Source: Leifsonia sp. Root4 (lineage in GTDB: Bacteria; Actinomycetota; Actinomycetes; Actinomycetales; Microbacteriaceae). Taken from it: DNA of 64,000 nucleotides. A program made the position numbers and the translations under genes. Shown in pieces: positions 1 to 11,106 of the stretch. The stretch spans positions 124,001-188,000 of the forward strand of contig NZ_LMDN01000005.1 in the NCBI RefSeq assembly GCF_001425085.1, written 5' to 3'. Under the pieces are notes generated by a model. The model had not been told where the DNA came from and did no database searches. It saw only the letters and a program-made list of their open reading frames with translations. Numbering within the stretch: position 1 is the stretch's first letter; each line of letters opens with the position of its first letter.

Positions 1-333
1 GCCCGGGATGAGACGCACGCGGTTGGCCGGGATGCCGGCCTCGGCGAAGTTCGCCTTGGCGTGCAGCTGGTGGTCAAGCTCTGTGTCGATCGAGGTGAGC
101 GTCGCACCGGGGGCGCCGGCGAACAACCACATGCCGGAGACACCGACGCCTGTGCCGATCTCGACGATGTTGTTGGCCCCGGTGGCTGCGGCGATGACGG
201 CGATCTGGGCTCCGGTTGCCGGGGAGATCGGGTCGATGCCGAGCTCCAACGACTGCTGTCTGGCCTTGCTCAGGGCATCGGATTCGGTGACGACGTCGTC
301 GGCGTACTTCCAGTTCAGGTCATTGTCAGACAC
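1..333 (-). CDS. O-methyltransferase, class I SAM-dependent (partial, C-terminus off the left edge)
   Basis: The first 111 codons are present, reading leftward from a GTG at 333. SAM motif I is visible as VEIGTGVGVSG near residues 57-67, followed by an acidic residue after a hydrophobic strand (LTSIDTELD), the usual ribose-binding acid. The N-terminal helical part (WKYADDVV) resembles actinobacterial COMT-like O-methyltransferases, which often sit beside tatB. A GGGAG ribosome site 7 bases upstream supports the GTG; the nearby ATG is out of frame. Divergent from tatB. The substrate cannot be deduced. Confidence 0.88.
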   Translation of the reverse strand, partial: MSDNDLNWKYADDVVTESDALSKARQQSLELGIDPISPATGAQIAVIAAATGANNIVEIGTGVGVSGMWLFAGAPGATLTSIDTELDHQLHAKANFAEAGIPANRVRLIPG

Positions 334-408
334 GTTGTAGCTCCCGGTGATGTGTGAATTACAGAGTACGGGCGTTGCCTCGTTGCGGGGGGGAGCCTCG
401 CCGCAGGT

Positions 409-420
409 TATTCTGAAGAC
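409..420 (+). promoter_or_regulatory. Leaderless promoter -10 of tatB
   Basis: TATTCT at 409-414 is followed by six bases and then the ATG at 421. With the normal -10 to start distance, transcription would begin at the start codon. There is no Shine-Dalgarno sequence between the hexamer and the ATG. Confidence 0.6.
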
Positions 421-804
421 ATGTTCGGGCTGACGATGGAAAAGGTGCTGATTATCGGCGTCCTCGCCGTCTTTCTGCTCGGTCCGGAGCGGCTGCCCCA
501 CTACGCGGCGCAGCTGGGACGCCTCGTGCGCTCGCTGCGCGACATGGCCAATGGCGCCAAGGATCGCATGCGCGATGAGATGGGCCCGGAATTCGACGAT
601 GTCGACTGGAAGAAGCTCGACCCCCGCCAGTACGACCCGCGGCGGATCATCCGTGAGGCGCTGACAGATGACACCCCGGATGCCGTGGCAGCTGCCGCTG
701 CCGCGCCGACCCTGACGCGGGCGGCGAAGCCCTCGGTGACGCTCAGCCGTCCGACTCCGCTCGGTGTCGGCGAGCCCGCCCCGTTCGACTCCGAAGCCAC
801 CTAG
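421..804 (+). CDS. tatB: Sec-independent protein translocase TatB
   Basis: TatB partners TatC in the receptor complex for twin-arginine precursors in the cytoplasmic membrane. The 127-residue product has the family layout: a short N-terminal transmembrane helix (residues about 6-21, ending FLLGPERLP with the conserved GPE/LP hinge), an amphipathic helix rich in Arg and Asp (residues 25-50), and a disordered Ala-rich tail. The DDVDWKKLDPRQYDPRRIIREAL block (residues about 60-82) is characteristic of actinobacterial TatB. Only one tat gene is present; tatA and tatC must lie elsewhere. Confidence 0.93.
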   Translation: MFGLTMEKVLIIGVLAVFLLGPERLPHYAAQLGRLVRSLRDMANGAKDRMRDEMGPEFDDVDWKKLDPRQYDPRRIIREALTDDTPDAVAAAAAAPTLTRAAKPSVTLSRPTPLGVGEPAPFDSEAT

Positions 805-840
805 ACGCTCATACCGCAGCCGCAGCCGCGCTTCGTTTCC

Positions 841-1008
841 GGCGAGGGCTCAGGGCTTCGCGTGCGTCGCTGCTCCTTCGTCGCGGCGCCGCTCGCTCAA
901 GCCGGCGTGGGCAGTGCGCCTCTCACGCCGGCTCGAGGCGCCCGCGTATTCTCCCGCGGGCTCGAGGGAGCAGCCGAGGAACGAGGCCGCCCCCGAAGCC
1001 CTGACACA
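841..1008. repeat. Large palindromic dispersed repeat, copy 1
   Basis: The gap between the convergent 3' ends of tatB and the thiolase holds an inverted-repeat element. CTCAAGCCGGCGTG (895-908) pairs with CACGCCGGCTCGAG (about 926-939), and the outer ends CAGGGCTTCG and CGAAGCCCTG face each other. The left arm recurs inverted at about 17640-17690 and the right arm at about 53605-53645. It may act as a bidirectional terminator. Confidence 0.6.
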
Positions 1009-1030
1009 TCCGAAAACGCCGGCCGATCCG

Positions 1031-2239
1031 TCAGCGGCTGAGGAGGAGGGCGTCTCCCTGTCCGCCGCCGCCGCAGAGCGCGACCGCGGCGCGGCCGGAA
1101 CCGCGTCGCGAGAGCTCCAGCGCGGCGTGCAGCGCCAAGCGCGCACCGGATGCGCCGATCGGGTGGCCGAGTGCGATCGCCCCGCCGTGGATGTTCACGA
1201 TTGCGGCGTCGACGCCCAGATCGCGGGTCGACTGGATGCCGACCGCGGCGAAGGCCTCGTTGATCTCGATGAGGTCGAGCGATGCGGCATCCCACCCCTG
1301 TCGGCCGAGCGCTGCGGTGATGGCGTTGGACGGCTGCGAGTGCAAGGAGTTGTCCGGCCCGGCGACGTGGCCACTGGACTCGACGACGGCGAGCCAGGCG
1401 TGACCGTTCGCCTCGGCCCACGCCCTGCTGGCCAGCACGAGCGCGCTGGCGCCATCGCTCAGCGGGGAGGAGTTACCCGCCGTGATCGAGCCGTCGACGT
1501 CGAACGCCGGGCGGAGCGCCCCGAGCGTCTCGGCGGTGCTGCTGGGGCGCACGCCCTCGTCCCCGGTCACCACTACGGGCTCGCCCCGGCGCTGCGGGAT
1601 CTCGACGGGAACGATCTCGTCTGCGAAGAGGCCGGATTCCGCGGCAGCCCCGGCGCGCCGATGGGAGGACGCCGCGAACTCGTCCTGCTCGACGCGTTCG
1701 AGGCCGAGCACGGCGATCGAGCGCTCGGTGGAGAGTCCCATCGAGAGCCCGTCGAATGCATCGGTCAGACCGTCGTGGGCGGCGTGGTCGAGCATCTCGA
1801 CGCTGCCGTACGGCCAGCCGCGGCGGGAGCCTGGCAGCAGGTGCGGCGCGTTCGTCATCGACTCCTGACCACCGGCGACGACGACATCCGCCTCGCCCAG
1901 CCGGATCAAGCGGGCGGCGTCGACCACGGCCGCGAGGCCGGAGAGGCACACCTTGTTCAGGGTGATCGCGTTCACCGACCACGGGACACCGGCCGCGATC
2001 GCACTCTGCCTGGCCGGGTTCTGGCCGGCACCCGCCTGCAGCACCTGGCCCATGATCACGGCCTGCACCGCCGAGGCGTCGACCCCGGCCCGCTGCAGGG
2101 CGCCGCGGATCGCGTGCGTGCCGAGCTGCACCGCACTGAGGCTCGCGAGCTGACCGTTGATGCGCCCCTGCGGGGTGCGGGCCCCCGCCAGGATGACGAC
2201 CTCGACGGTGCCGGATGCGGCCTGCGTGCTGTTGCTCAT
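1031..2239 (-). CDS. Thiolase family protein (acetyl-CoA C-acetyltransferase)
   Basis: Cytosolic thiolase that condenses two acyl-CoA molecules or cleaves 3-ketoacyl-CoA. The 402-residue length matches the family. The nucleophilic Cys98 lies in LNKVCLSG, the catalytic His359 in ALGHPIG and the second Cys389 in the C-terminal CGGGGQG. ATG start with AAGGAG six bases upstream. Divergent from scoAB, so a shared role in ketone-body or leucine carbon metabolism (acetoacetyl-CoA to two acetyl-CoA) is likely. The direction in vivo cannot be read from sequence. Confidence 0.93.
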   Translation of the reverse strand: MSNSTQAASGTVEVVILAGARTPQGRINGQLASLSAVQLGTHAIRGALQRAGVDASAVQAVIMGQVLQAGAGQNPARQSAIAAGVPWSVNAITLNKVCLSGLAAVVDAARLIRLGEADVVVAGGQESMTNAPHLLPGSRRGWPYGSVEMLDHAAHDGLTDAFDGLSMGLSTERSIAVLGLERVEQDEFAASSHRRAGAAAESGLFADEIVPVEIPQRRGEPVVVTGDEGVRPSSTAETLGALRPAFDVDGSITAGNSSPLSDGASALVLASRAWAEANGHAWLAVVESSGHVAGPDNSLHSQPSNAITAALGRQGWDAASLDLIEINEAFAAVGIQSTRDLGVDAAIVNIHGGAIALGHPIGASGARLALHAALELSRRGSGRAAVALCGGGGQGDALLLSR

Positions 2240-2301
2240 GATGACTCCTTCGTCTGGCCGGGATCCACGGCGGCGCTCAGCGCGCGCAACTCGGCCGGAA
2301 T

Positions 2302-2330
2302 CCTTGACACTCTCTGCACTCCATCGTACT
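2302..2330 (+). promoter_or_regulatory. Sigma-70-type promoter of scoAB
   Basis: TTGACA (2302-2307) and TACTTT (2325-2330) are separated by exactly 17 bases, the best canonical -35/-10 pair in the window. It would start transcription near 2337, leaving a leader of about 45 bases before the GTG at 2382. Confidence 0.6.
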
Positions 2331-2381
2331 TTTCAGACAGAGGGCTGGGGCGGCGTCGCCCCGCGAGAGGACGGTTTCCCT

Positions 2382-3170
2382 GTGACCATCGACAAAGTCA
2401 TCGGCTCCGCCGCCGCCGCCATTGCAGACATTCCGGATGGCGCATCGATCGCGGTCGGCGGGTTCGGTCTCTGCGGCAACCCGATGGTGTTGATCACGGC
2501 CCTGCTCGACGCGGGCGCGAATGATCTGTCCGTCGTCAGCAACAACTGCGGTGTCGATGACTGGGGGCTCGGGCTGCTGCTCGCCGCCGGCCGCATCCGC
2601 AAGATGACCTCCTCCTACGTCGGCGAGAACAAGGAGTTCGAGCGGCGCTACCTGAGCGGCGAGCTTGAACTCGAGCTGACGCCGCAAGGCTCCCTCGCCG
2701 AGAAGCTGCGTGCCGGCGGCAGTGGCATCGCCGGGTTCTTCACGCAGACCGGCGTGGGAACCCAGGTGGCGGAGGGCGGGCTCCCGCAGCGCTACAACCC
2801 CGACGGCACGATCGCCCAGGCCTCACCGGCCAAGCAGACCCAACAGTTCGAGGTGCACGGCGTGCTCAAGGAGTTCGTGCTCGAGCCGGCGATCAGCACC
2901 GACTTCGCGATCGTGCACGCGCTCCGTGGCGACCGGCACGGCAACCTCGTCTTCAATAAGTCGGCCCGCAACTTCTCGCCTCTCGCTGCGATGGCCGGCC
3001 GTATCTGCATCGCCGAGGTCGAAGAACTCGTCGAGCCGGGGGCGATCGATCCGGATGCCGTGCACCTTCCCGGCGTCTACGTGCACCGCGTCGTCGAGGT
3101 CGGAACCGCGATGCCGAAACGTATCGAGCGGCGCACCGTGCGCGCCTCCGAGAACGCAGGGGGGAACTGA
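2382..3170 (+). CDS. scoA: 3-oxoacid CoA-transferase subunit A
   Basis: Alpha subunit of succinyl-CoA:3-ketoacid CoA-transferase, which activates acetoacetate to acetoacetyl-CoA. The 262-residue product shows the family CoA-binding loop GGFGLCGNP (residues about 26-34), [12 protein letters not shown], and the C-terminal [10 protein letters not shown]. The GTG at 2382 ([10 protein letters not shown]) was chosen because upstream codons in the same frame look unlike the family and lie over the promoter; an AGAGGA is about 11 bases upstream. Followed after one base by scoB. In Mycobacterium tuberculosis scoAB sits in the bkd/acc cluster, which here is 30 kb away. Confidence 0.93.
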   Translation: MTIDKVIGSAAAAIADIPDGASIAVGGFGLCGNPMVLITALLDAGANDLSVVSNNCGVDDWGLGLLLAAGRIRKMTSSYVGENKEFERRYLSGELELELTPQGSLAEKLRAGGSGIAGFFTQTGVGTQVAEGGLPQRYNPDGTIAQASPAKQTQQFEVHGVLKEFVLEPAISTDFAIVHALRGDRHGNLVFNKSARNFSPLAAMAGRICIAEVEELVEPGAIDPDAVHLPGVYVHRVVEVGTAMPKRIERRTVRASENAGGN

Positions 3171-3171
3171 G

Positions 3172-3813
3172 ATGGCGCTCAGCAGAGAACAGATGGCGGC
3201 GCGCGCCGCGGCAGAGCTCGTCGACGGCTCCTACGTGAACCTCGGCATCGGCCTGCCGACGCTCGTGCCCAACTACGTGCCCGATGGCGTCACGGTCGTG
3301 CTGCAGAGCGAGAACGGCATCCTCGGTGTCGGCCCGTACCCGACGGAGGATCAGGTCGACCCCGATCTGATCAACGCGGGCAAGGAGACGGTGACCCTGC
3401 TGCCGGGCAGCGCGTTCTTCGACTCGGCGACGAGCTTCGGCATGATCCGCGGCGGCAAGATCCAGGCCGCCATCCTCGGCGCCATGCAGGTGTCCGCATC
3501 CGGCGACCTCGCCAACTGGATGATCCCGGGCAAGATGGTCAAGGGCCCTGGCGGCGCGATGGACCTCGTGCACGGGGCCGAACGAGTGATCGTGCTGATG
3601 GAGCACGTCGCCCGCGACGGCTCGGCCAAGATCGTGAACGAGTGCTCGCTGCCGCTGACCGGTCGCGGCGTCGTGAACCGCATCATCACCGACCTCGCCG
3701 TGATCGATGTGACGCCGGAGGGGCTCGTGCTCGTGGAGACGGCGCCGGGCGTCAGCGTCGACGAGGTGATCGCTGCCACCGAGCCGCCGCTCATTGTCGC
3801 TATCGACTCGTGA
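3172..3813 (+). CDS. scoB: 3-oxoacid CoA-transferase subunit B
   Basis: Beta, catalytic subunit of the acetoacetate:succinyl-CoA transferase. The catalytic glutamate is Glu47 in LQSENGILG, following the LGIGLPTLV motif; [17 protein letters not shown] and [19 protein letters not shown] are family signatures. 213 residues, normal for a split subunit. ATG overlaps the scoA stop region with a strong AGGGGGG site just upstream, so the two are translated as an operon. No further co-directional metabolic gene follows. Confidence 0.94.
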   Translation: MALSREQMAARAAAELVDGSYVNLGIGLPTLVPNYVPDGVTVVLQSENGILGVGPYPTEDQVDPDLINAGKETVTLLPGSAFFDSATSFGMIRGGKIQAAILGAMQVSASGDLANWMIPGKMVKGPGGAMDLVHGAERVIVLMEHVARDGSAKIVNECSLPLTGRGVVNRIITDLAVIDVTPEGLVLVETAPGVSVDEVIAATEPPLIVAIDS

Positions 3814-3897
3814 CCATCACGCTCAGCGGGGAGCGGGCCGAGACGCCGTAGGCTGCGGGGAGCGGGCGTCTCGGCACGCTGAGCGAGGGGGGATTGG

Positions 3898-4638
3898 ATG
3901 TCGCGACGTCAGAGAGTCGGGCAGCTTCTGCTCGGGTCGTTCATCATCGCCGGACTGATCACGGGGTGCACCGCGTCCCAGCCGGGAGCGACACAGGCAC
4001 CGACGTCGTCGGACGCCGTTCCGGTTCCCTCACCCTCCCCGTCGGAGACCGCACCGAGTGCCGATCCGTTGTCGACGGTGACCGCGCTGGTTGCTCGGCC
4101 GGAGGCGCTTGAGCTGCAGGACGAAAGCGGCGCCGTGGTTCAGGCCTTCGATTACCGATCCGACGTCACGGAGGCGCTCGGTGTGCTGACCGCGGTGCTC
4201 GGTGAGCCGCCGATCGACACCGATTATCCAGGCGGCAGCCATGACGCGCCGAGCACCGCGCACCGCTGGGGTGCGTTCGAGCTCTGGGAGGCGCGCTACG
4301 TCGACAACTGGGAGGGCCTCGGTGAACCGCGAACCTTCTACATGCCGAGCTTTCGCACCCGCTTCACCGGTGCAGAATCGGCCGGGATCACCCTGACGAC
4401 GCTCGAGCAGATCAGCGCCGGAAGTTCGTGGTCAGAACTCAGCGCCACGCCCGAGCTCCAGACGAATCCCTCAGGGTGTTCCGGTCCGTACCTCGACTAT
4501 GTCGAGTACCAAGAGACCGACGCGGACGGCAATACATACGTGCAGAAGGTCTCCGTCGACTTCCGGCCCACGGACGACGGAGCGACCGTCGGAGAGGTAC
4601 GTGCTCCCGTGCCCGTCTATGAGGAGGGCTGCGCATGA
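3898..4638 (+). CDS. Predicted lipoprotein of unknown function
   Basis: 246 residues with a lipoprotein signal: basic N-terminus (MSRRQR), hydrophobic core (LLLGSFIIAGL) and lipobox LITGC with Cys24. A Thr/Ser/Pro-rich linker (residues about 25-58) leads to a soluble domain rich in Asp, Glu and aromatic residues, including HRWGAFELWEARYVDNWEG. Two later cysteines (GCSGP and the penultimate residue) could pair. I recognise no family. A GAGGGGGG tract precedes the ATG. It stands alone between scoB and ispG. Confidence 0.8.
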   Translation: MSRRQRVGQLLLGSFIIAGLITGCTASQPGATQAPTSSDAVPVPSPSPSETAPSADPLSTVTALVARPEALELQDESGAVVQAFDYRSDVTEALGVLTAVLGEPPIDTDYPGGSHDAPSTAHRWGAFELWEARYVDNWEGLGEPRTFYMPSFRTRFTGAESAGITLTTLEQISAGSSWSELSATPELQTNPSGCSGPYLDYVEYQETDADGNTYVQKVSVDFRPTDDGATVGEVRAPVPVYEEGCA

Positions 4639-4697
4639 TCTGCCTGCGCGCGAGCAGCGCGCACGGTGCGGCTCAGCTTGCTCCGAGTCATCACGCG

Positions 4698-4709
4698 TAA
4701 GCTGGGCTG
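4698..4709 (+). promoter_or_regulatory. Leaderless promoter -10 of ispG
   Basis: TAAGCT (4698-4703) is six bases upstream of the GTG at 4710. This spacing favours the GTG over the in-frame ATG at 4731. Confidence 0.55.
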
Positions 4710-5870
4710 GTGGCTGCAATAAATTTGGGAATGCCCAAGGTCCCCGAGGTTCTCGCTCCGAGGCGTAAGTCTCGTCAGATCAAGGTCGGCAAGGTCCTCG
4801 TCGGCGGTGACGCTCAGGTGAGCGTGCAGTCGATGACGACGACACCGACGCCGAACATCAACGCGACCCTGCAACAGATCGCCGAGCTGACGGCATCCGG
4901 ATGCGACATCGTGCGCGTCGCGGTGCCGAGCCGTGATGACGCAGAGGCGCTGCCGATCATCGCCAAGAAGAGCCAGATCCCGGTGATCGCCGACATCCAC
5001 TTCCAGCCGAACTACGTCTACGCCGCGATCGACGCCGGCTGCGCCGCCGTGCGTGTGAATCCGGGCAACATCCGCAAGTTCGACGACCAGGTCGGCAAGA
5101 TCGCCGCGGCCGCGAAGGCGGCAGGCGTCTCGCTCCGCATCGGCGTCAACGCCGGGTCACTCGAGCCGAGCCTGCTGCAGAAGTACGGCAAGCCGACGGC
5201 GGAGGCGCTCGTGGAGAGCGCCGTCTGGGAGGCCAGCCTCTTCGAGGAGCACGACTTCCACGACTTCAAGATCTCGGTCAAGCACAACGACCCGATCGTC
5301 ATGGTCAAGGCGTACCGCCTTCTCGCCGAACGCGGCGACTGGCCGCTGCACCTCGGTGTGACCGAGGCCGGCCCGTCGTTCCAGGGCACCATCAAGAGCG
5401 CGACGGCCTTCGGCATCCTGCTCTCCGAGGGCATCGGCGACACCATCCGCGTCTCGCTCTCCGCGCCGCCTGTCGAGGAGATCAAGGTCGGCCTGCAGAT
5501 CCTGCAGTCGCTCAACCTGCGCGAGCGCAAGCTCGAGATCGTCTCCTGCCCGAGCTGTGGCCGGGCCCAGGTCGACGTCTACAAGCTCGCGAACGACGTC
5601 ACCGACGGTCTCGAGGGCATGACGGTTCCGCTGCGCGTCGCCGTGATGGGCTGCGTCGTGAACGGACCGGGTGAGGCCCGCGAGGCCGACCTCGGCGTTG
5701 CGTCCGGCAACGGCAAGGGCCAGATCTTCGTCAAGGGTGAGGTCATCAAGACCGTCCCGGAGTCCGAGATCGTTGCCACCCTGATCGAGGAGGCCAACCG
5801 CCTCGCCGCCGAAATGCCGGCGAGCGACACCTCGACCGGAGCCCCGACCGTCACCGTCGGCGCCAACTGA
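4710..5870 (+). CDS. ispG: 4-hydroxy-3-methylbut-2-en-1-yl diphosphate synthase (flavodoxin)
   Basis: IspG/GcpE reductively opens the cyclic MEcPP intermediate to HMBPP, the penultimate step of the MEP isoprenoid pathway, using a 4Fe-4S cluster. The TIM-barrel part begins [11 protein letters not shown]; the cluster ligands are Cys280 and Cys283 ([10 protein letters not shown]) and Cys315 ([16 protein letters not shown]), with the conserved glutamate close behind. 386 residues, typical of the bacterial short form. The C-terminal 20 residues are low-complexity. dxr and the site-2 protease often precede it in Actinobacteria but are not here. Confidence 0.96.
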   Translation: MAAINLGMPKVPEVLAPRRKSRQIKVGKVLVGGDAQVSVQSMTTTPTPNINATLQQIAELTASGCDIVRVAVPSRDDAEALPIIAKKSQIPVIADIHFQPNYVYAAIDAGCAAVRVNPGNIRKFDDQVGKIAAAAKAAGVSLRIGVNAGSLEPSLLQKYGKPTAEALVESAVWEASLFEEHDFHDFKISVKHNDPIVMVKAYRLLAERGDWPLHLGVTEAGPSFQGTIKSATAFGILLSEGIGDTIRVSLSAPPVEEIKVGLQILQSLNLRERKLEIVSCPSCGRAQVDVYKLANDVTDGLEGMTVPLRVAVMGCVVNGPGEAREADLGVASGNGKGQIFVKGEVIKTVPESEIVATLIEEANRLAAEMPASDTSTGAPTVTVGAN

Positions 5871-5921
5871 GGCAGCGCGGTATCCGCCCGCCAACCGGCG
5901 CCGCCGCTCGGCGTTGCCGGG

Positions 5922-5933
5922 TACGCTGACGCC
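5922..5933 (+). promoter_or_regulatory. Leaderless promoter -10 of the YihY gene
   Basis: TACGCT (5922-5927), six bases, then ATG at 5934, with no Shine-Dalgarno sequence in between. Confidence 0.55.
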
Positions 5934-8460
<2,527 letters not shown>

Positions 8461-8482
8461 ATCGCACCAGCTTCAACCCGGC

Positions 8483-8513
8483 CGGGCCGGCTCGCACCTC
8501 GCGAGCCGGCCCG
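8483..8513 (+). terminator. Hairpin terminator after gdhA
   Basis: Perfect 13-base inverted repeat, 8483-8495 against 8501-8513, with a five-base loop. No U-tract, as is common in this GC-rich background. Confidence 0.65.
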
Positions 8514-8548
8514 TCCTCGTCTGTCGGGGGCGCGGAGCGGGCGTGCAC

Positions 8549-8560
8549 TAGCCTGAGCCA
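8549..8560 (+). promoter_or_regulatory. Leaderless promoter -10 of the PrsW-like gene
   Basis: TAGCCT (8549-8554), six bases, then GTG at 8561. This supports the GTG as the start. Confidence 0.6.
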
Positions 8561-9811
8561 GTGAGTTCACCCCAGCCCGATCCCCAGCTCTCCCTGCAGC
8601 CGGACCCGGCCACGCACCATCCCCGGCACGCGGCCGTGCAGCGCCCGCCTGCTGCGCAGACCGCCGCGACGCATGCGGTGTGGTCGGGGGCACCGGCGGC
8701 CCGCGGCTCCGGAACCGGTTTCGTCTTCGGGATCATCGGCATCGTGATCGGCGCGGCATTGCTGTTGCTCGTGATCGGCTACTTCACGGCCTCATTCGGC
8801 GCCGGCGCCGTCGTGGTCAGCGCGCTCGTCGCGCTGCTCCCGCTGCTCGGAGTGCTCTTCGCGGTGCGCTGGATCGACCGCTGGGAGCCGGAGCCGCGCT
8901 TCGCCCTCGCGTTCGCGCTGCTCTGGGGTGCCGGAGTCGCGGTCGCCATCGCGCTGCTCGTCGACCTCTTCGTGCAGATCACGCTCGCCATCGGCGGCGG
9001 CGGAACGAGCGAGGCGAGTGAGGCACTCTCGGTCGCCGTGCAGGCTCCCGTCGTCGAGGAGATCGCCAAGGGACTCGGTGTGTTGCTGCTCGTCTGGATT
9101 GCCCGGAAGAGTTTCGACGGACCGGTGGATGGCCTCGTCTACGCCGCGGTCGTCGCGGCCGGCTTCGCGTTCACCGAGAACATCCTCTACTTCGGAGAGG
9201 CCCTCATCGAGGGCGGCACGGTCGACCTCGGAGCGACCTTCGTGATGCGCGGGCTCTTCTCGCCGTTCGCCCACGTCATGTTCACGGCGTGCACGGGCAT
9301 CGCGATCGGCTTCGGCGTCACACGCACCCGCGGCGCAAGCATCCTCGGCTACGTCGCACTCGGGCTCGTCTTCGCGATCGGACTGCACGCGCTCTGGAAC
9401 GGCTCGCTGCTGGTCGTCACCGACTTCTTCGGCTACTACTTCCTCGTCCAGGTGCCGCTCTTCGCCTTCGCCATCGTGCTCGTCGTGTTGCTGCGGCGTG
9501 CAGAGCAGCGCGCCACCCGGGTGCGCCTGCAGGAGTATGCGGATGCCGGCTGGTTCGCCGAGGGCGAGGTGCACATGCTCGCCACCGCGCAGGGGCGTCG
9601 GGCCGCCAGGCGCTGGGCTCGCGCGCTGCCGGGGGAGAAGGGCGCGGCCATGAAGCAGTTCACCGCGGATGCCACGCGGCTGGCGCTCGTGCGTCAGCGC
9701 ATCCTCTCGGGCCGCGGGGGCCTCGAGGTGATCGGCGAGGAGCGTGCGCTGCTCGACGCGATCACCCGCGATCGCGCGGCGCTGCTTGCCCCCACTGGGC
9801 CGGCCTTTTAA
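8561..9811 (+). CDS. PrsW family intramembrane metalloprotease
   Basis: Membrane-embedded protease-like protein of 416 residues. After a Pro/Ala-rich cytoplasmic N-terminus (about 50 residues) there are eight or so hydrophobic segments. The PrsW signatures are present: the glutamate pair in APVVEEIAKG (166-167), GFAFTENILYFGEA (FxxxEN), the PFAHVMFTACTG histidine and the GLHALWNGS histidine. In Bacillus, PrsW cleaves the anti-sigma factor RsiW; the target here is unknown. A soluble C-terminal region (residues about 310-416) is rich in Arg and Ala. Confidence 0.87.
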   Translation: MSSPQPDPQLSLQPDPATHHPRHAAVQRPPAAQTAATHAVWSGAPAARGSGTGFVFGIIGIVIGAALLLLVIGYFTASFGAGAVVVSALVALLPLLGVLFAVRWIDRWEPEPRFALAFALLWGAGVAVAIALLVDLFVQITLAIGGGGTSEASEALSVAVQAPVVEEIAKGLGVLLLVWIARKSFDGPVDGLVYAAVVAAGFAFTENILYFGEALIEGGTVDLGATFVMRGLFSPFAHVMFTACTGIAIGFGVTRTRGASILGYVALGLVFAIGLHALWNGSLLVVTDFFGYYFLVQVPLFAFAIVLVVLLRRAEQRATRVRLQEYADAGWFAEGEVHMLATAQGRRAARRWARALPGEKGAAMKQFTADATRLALVRQRILSGRGGLEVIGEERALLDAITRDRAALLAPTGPAF

Positions 9812-9816
9812 AGACC

Positions 9817-9861
9817 TATCGCCCGGTGGTGCGGCAATGCCTGCTACTCGCCCGGGCGATA
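9817..9861 (+). terminator. Inverted repeat after the PrsW-like gene
   Basis: TATCGCCCGG (9817-9826) and CCGGGCGATA (9852-9861) are a perfect 10-base inverted repeat separated by 25 bases. It lies just past the stop and is probably a terminator; the large loop lowers confidence. Confidence 0.4.
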
Positions 9862-9965
9862 AGTTGATCTGTTCTCATCTTCTCTCCCCGCTGTGTCGAG
9901 CGCAAGAGTTACCCCGAAATTCACGGCCCGCACGCAGCCGGCGTGCAAAGTCGCCCGGAATCGGC

Positions 9966-9977
9966 TTGGATGGTTGC
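9966..9977 (+). promoter_or_regulatory. Possible leaderless promoter -10 of the FKBP gene
   Basis: TTGGAT (9966-9971), six bases, then ATG at 9978. The hexamer departs from TAnnnT, but the spacing matches the other leaderless genes of the window. Confidence 0.35.
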
Positions 9978-10352
9978 ATGACTGAATCCACCAACAGCAA
10001 GCCAGAGATCGAATTCCCTGAGGGTCCCGCCCCCGAGGTTCTCGTTATCGAAGACATCGTCATCGGCGACGGCGCGGAGGCCACCCCCGGCGCCACCGTC
10101 GACGTGCACTACCTCGGCGTCGAGTACGAGTCCGGCGACGAGTTCGACTCCTCCTGGGGTCGCGGCCAGTCGATCAACTTCCCGCTGAACCGTCTGATCG
10201 CCGGCTGGCAGGAAGGCATTCCCGGTATGAAGGTCGGCGGCCGTCGCAAGCTCGTCGTCCCGCCGCACCAGGCATACGGCCCCGTCGGCGGAGGACACCA
10301 GCTCTCCGGCAAGACCCTGATCTTCGTGATCGACCTGCTCGGCGTCAGCTAA
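9978..10352 (+). CDS. FKBP-type peptidyl-prolyl cis-trans isomerase
   Basis: Single-domain FK506-binding-type isomerase, 124 residues, accelerating cis-trans prolyl isomerisation during folding. Core motifs are VDVHYLGVEYESGDEFDSSWGRGQ, GWQEGIPGMKVGGRRKLVVPPHQAYG and LIFVIDLLGV at the C-terminus. No signal peptide, so it is cytoplasmic. ATG at 9978 begins MTESTNSKPEIEFPEGPAP, the usual actinobacterial N-terminus. Flanked downstream by a terminator hairpin. Confidence 0.95.
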   Translation: MTESTNSKPEIEFPEGPAPEVLVIEDIVIGDGAEATPGATVDVHYLGVEYESGDEFDSSWGRGQSINFPLNRLIAGWQEGIPGMKVGGRRKLVVPPHQAYGPVGGGHQLSGKTLIFVIDLLGVS

Positions 10353-10370
10353 GCAGCGCCGCTCTCGACA

Positions 10371-10406
10371 ACGGCCCCGATCCCCGCTCGCGCGGATCGG
10401 GGCCGT
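10371..10406 (+). terminator. Hairpin terminator after the FKBP gene
   Basis: ACGGCCCCGATCC (10371-10383) pairs perfectly with GGATCGGGGCCGT (10394-10406) around a ten-base loop, followed by a short T-containing stretch. Confidence 0.7.
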
Positions 10407-10471
10407 TGTGCGTTTCGGCGACGTTTGTGCGGATGTGCGTCAGCGTGGCGGGTGCCGCGGCATCCGTCGTC

Positions 10472-10483
10472 TAGCGTTAAGAG
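10472..10483 (+). promoter_or_regulatory. Leaderless promoter -10 of apt
   Basis: TAGCGT (10472-10477), six bases, then GTG at 10484. Confidence 0.55.
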
Positions 10484-11047
10484 GTGACCTCCGAAAACGC
10501 CGCCCCCAGCACGCCACCCGCCACACCGACCGCGTCGGGCGAGCTCAAGCGCCTGCTGACCGAGATTCCCGACTTCCCGAAGCCGGGAATCCTGTTCCGC
10601 GATGTCGCACCGGTCTTCGCCGACGGCCCGGCGTTCCGCGTGATCGTGGACGAGATCGTCACTCGCTTCGCCGGCCGTTTCGACGCCGTCGCCGGTGTCG
10701 AGGCCCGCGGCTTCGTACTGGCCGCCGCCGCGGCATACGCCACGGGCACCGGCCTGCTCGTCGTGCGCAAGGCAGGCAAGCTGCCCGGCGAGGTGATCGC
10801 CGAGAGCTACGACCTCGAGTACGGCACCGCCACTCTTGAGCTCGAGCCGAATCAGCTCGCACCGGGCGCCCGGGTGCTCGTGCTCGACGACATCCTGGCA
10901 ACGGGTGGAACGCTGCGTGCCGCCGCGAGCCTCATCGAGCGTGCTGGCTACACGGTCGCCGGCATCGGCGTGCTGTTCGAGCTCGCCGAGCTGGAGGGGC
11001 GCGCGAAGCTCGCCGGATACGACACCGAGGTGCTGCTGGCCGAATGA
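10484..11047 (+). CDS. apt: Adenine phosphoribosyltransferase
   Basis: Purine salvage: adenine + PRPP to AMP + PPi. 187 residues. N-terminal IPDFPKPGILFRDVAPVFADG is the Apt adenine-pocket signature, and the PRPP-binding loop VLVLDDILATGGT lies at about residues 131-143. The first 18 residues (Ser/Thr/Pro/Ala-rich) are an extension beyond the usual start. In many Actinobacteria apt sits next to secF and relA; that context is absent here. Confidence 0.95.
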   Translation: MTSENAAPSTPPATPTASGELKRLLTEIPDFPKPGILFRDVAPVFADGPAFRVIVDEIVTRFAGRFDAVAGVEARGFVLAAAAAYATGTGLLVVRKAGKLPGEVIAESYDLEYGTATLELEPNQLAPGARVLVLDDILATGGTLRAAASLIERAGYTVAGIGVLFELAELEGRAKLAGYDTEVLLAE

Positions 11048-11094
11048 TCCGGCGCGTCGCGGCCCACCGCAACGGGCGGGCCGCCCGCACTCGG

Positions 11095-11106
11095 CAGAAT
11101 GAGCAG
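11095..11106 (+). promoter_or_regulatory. Possible leaderless promoter -10 of the YhhN gene
   Basis: CAGAAT (11095-11100), six bases, then ATG at 11107. It supports this start over an in-frame ATG at 11044 that overlaps apt. Confidence 0.45.

Noticed and set aside
764-2524. A 586-codon plus-strand frame opposite the thiolase
   Set aside because: It covers the antisense of thiolase and the divergent promoter; residues show only the mirrored codon bias.
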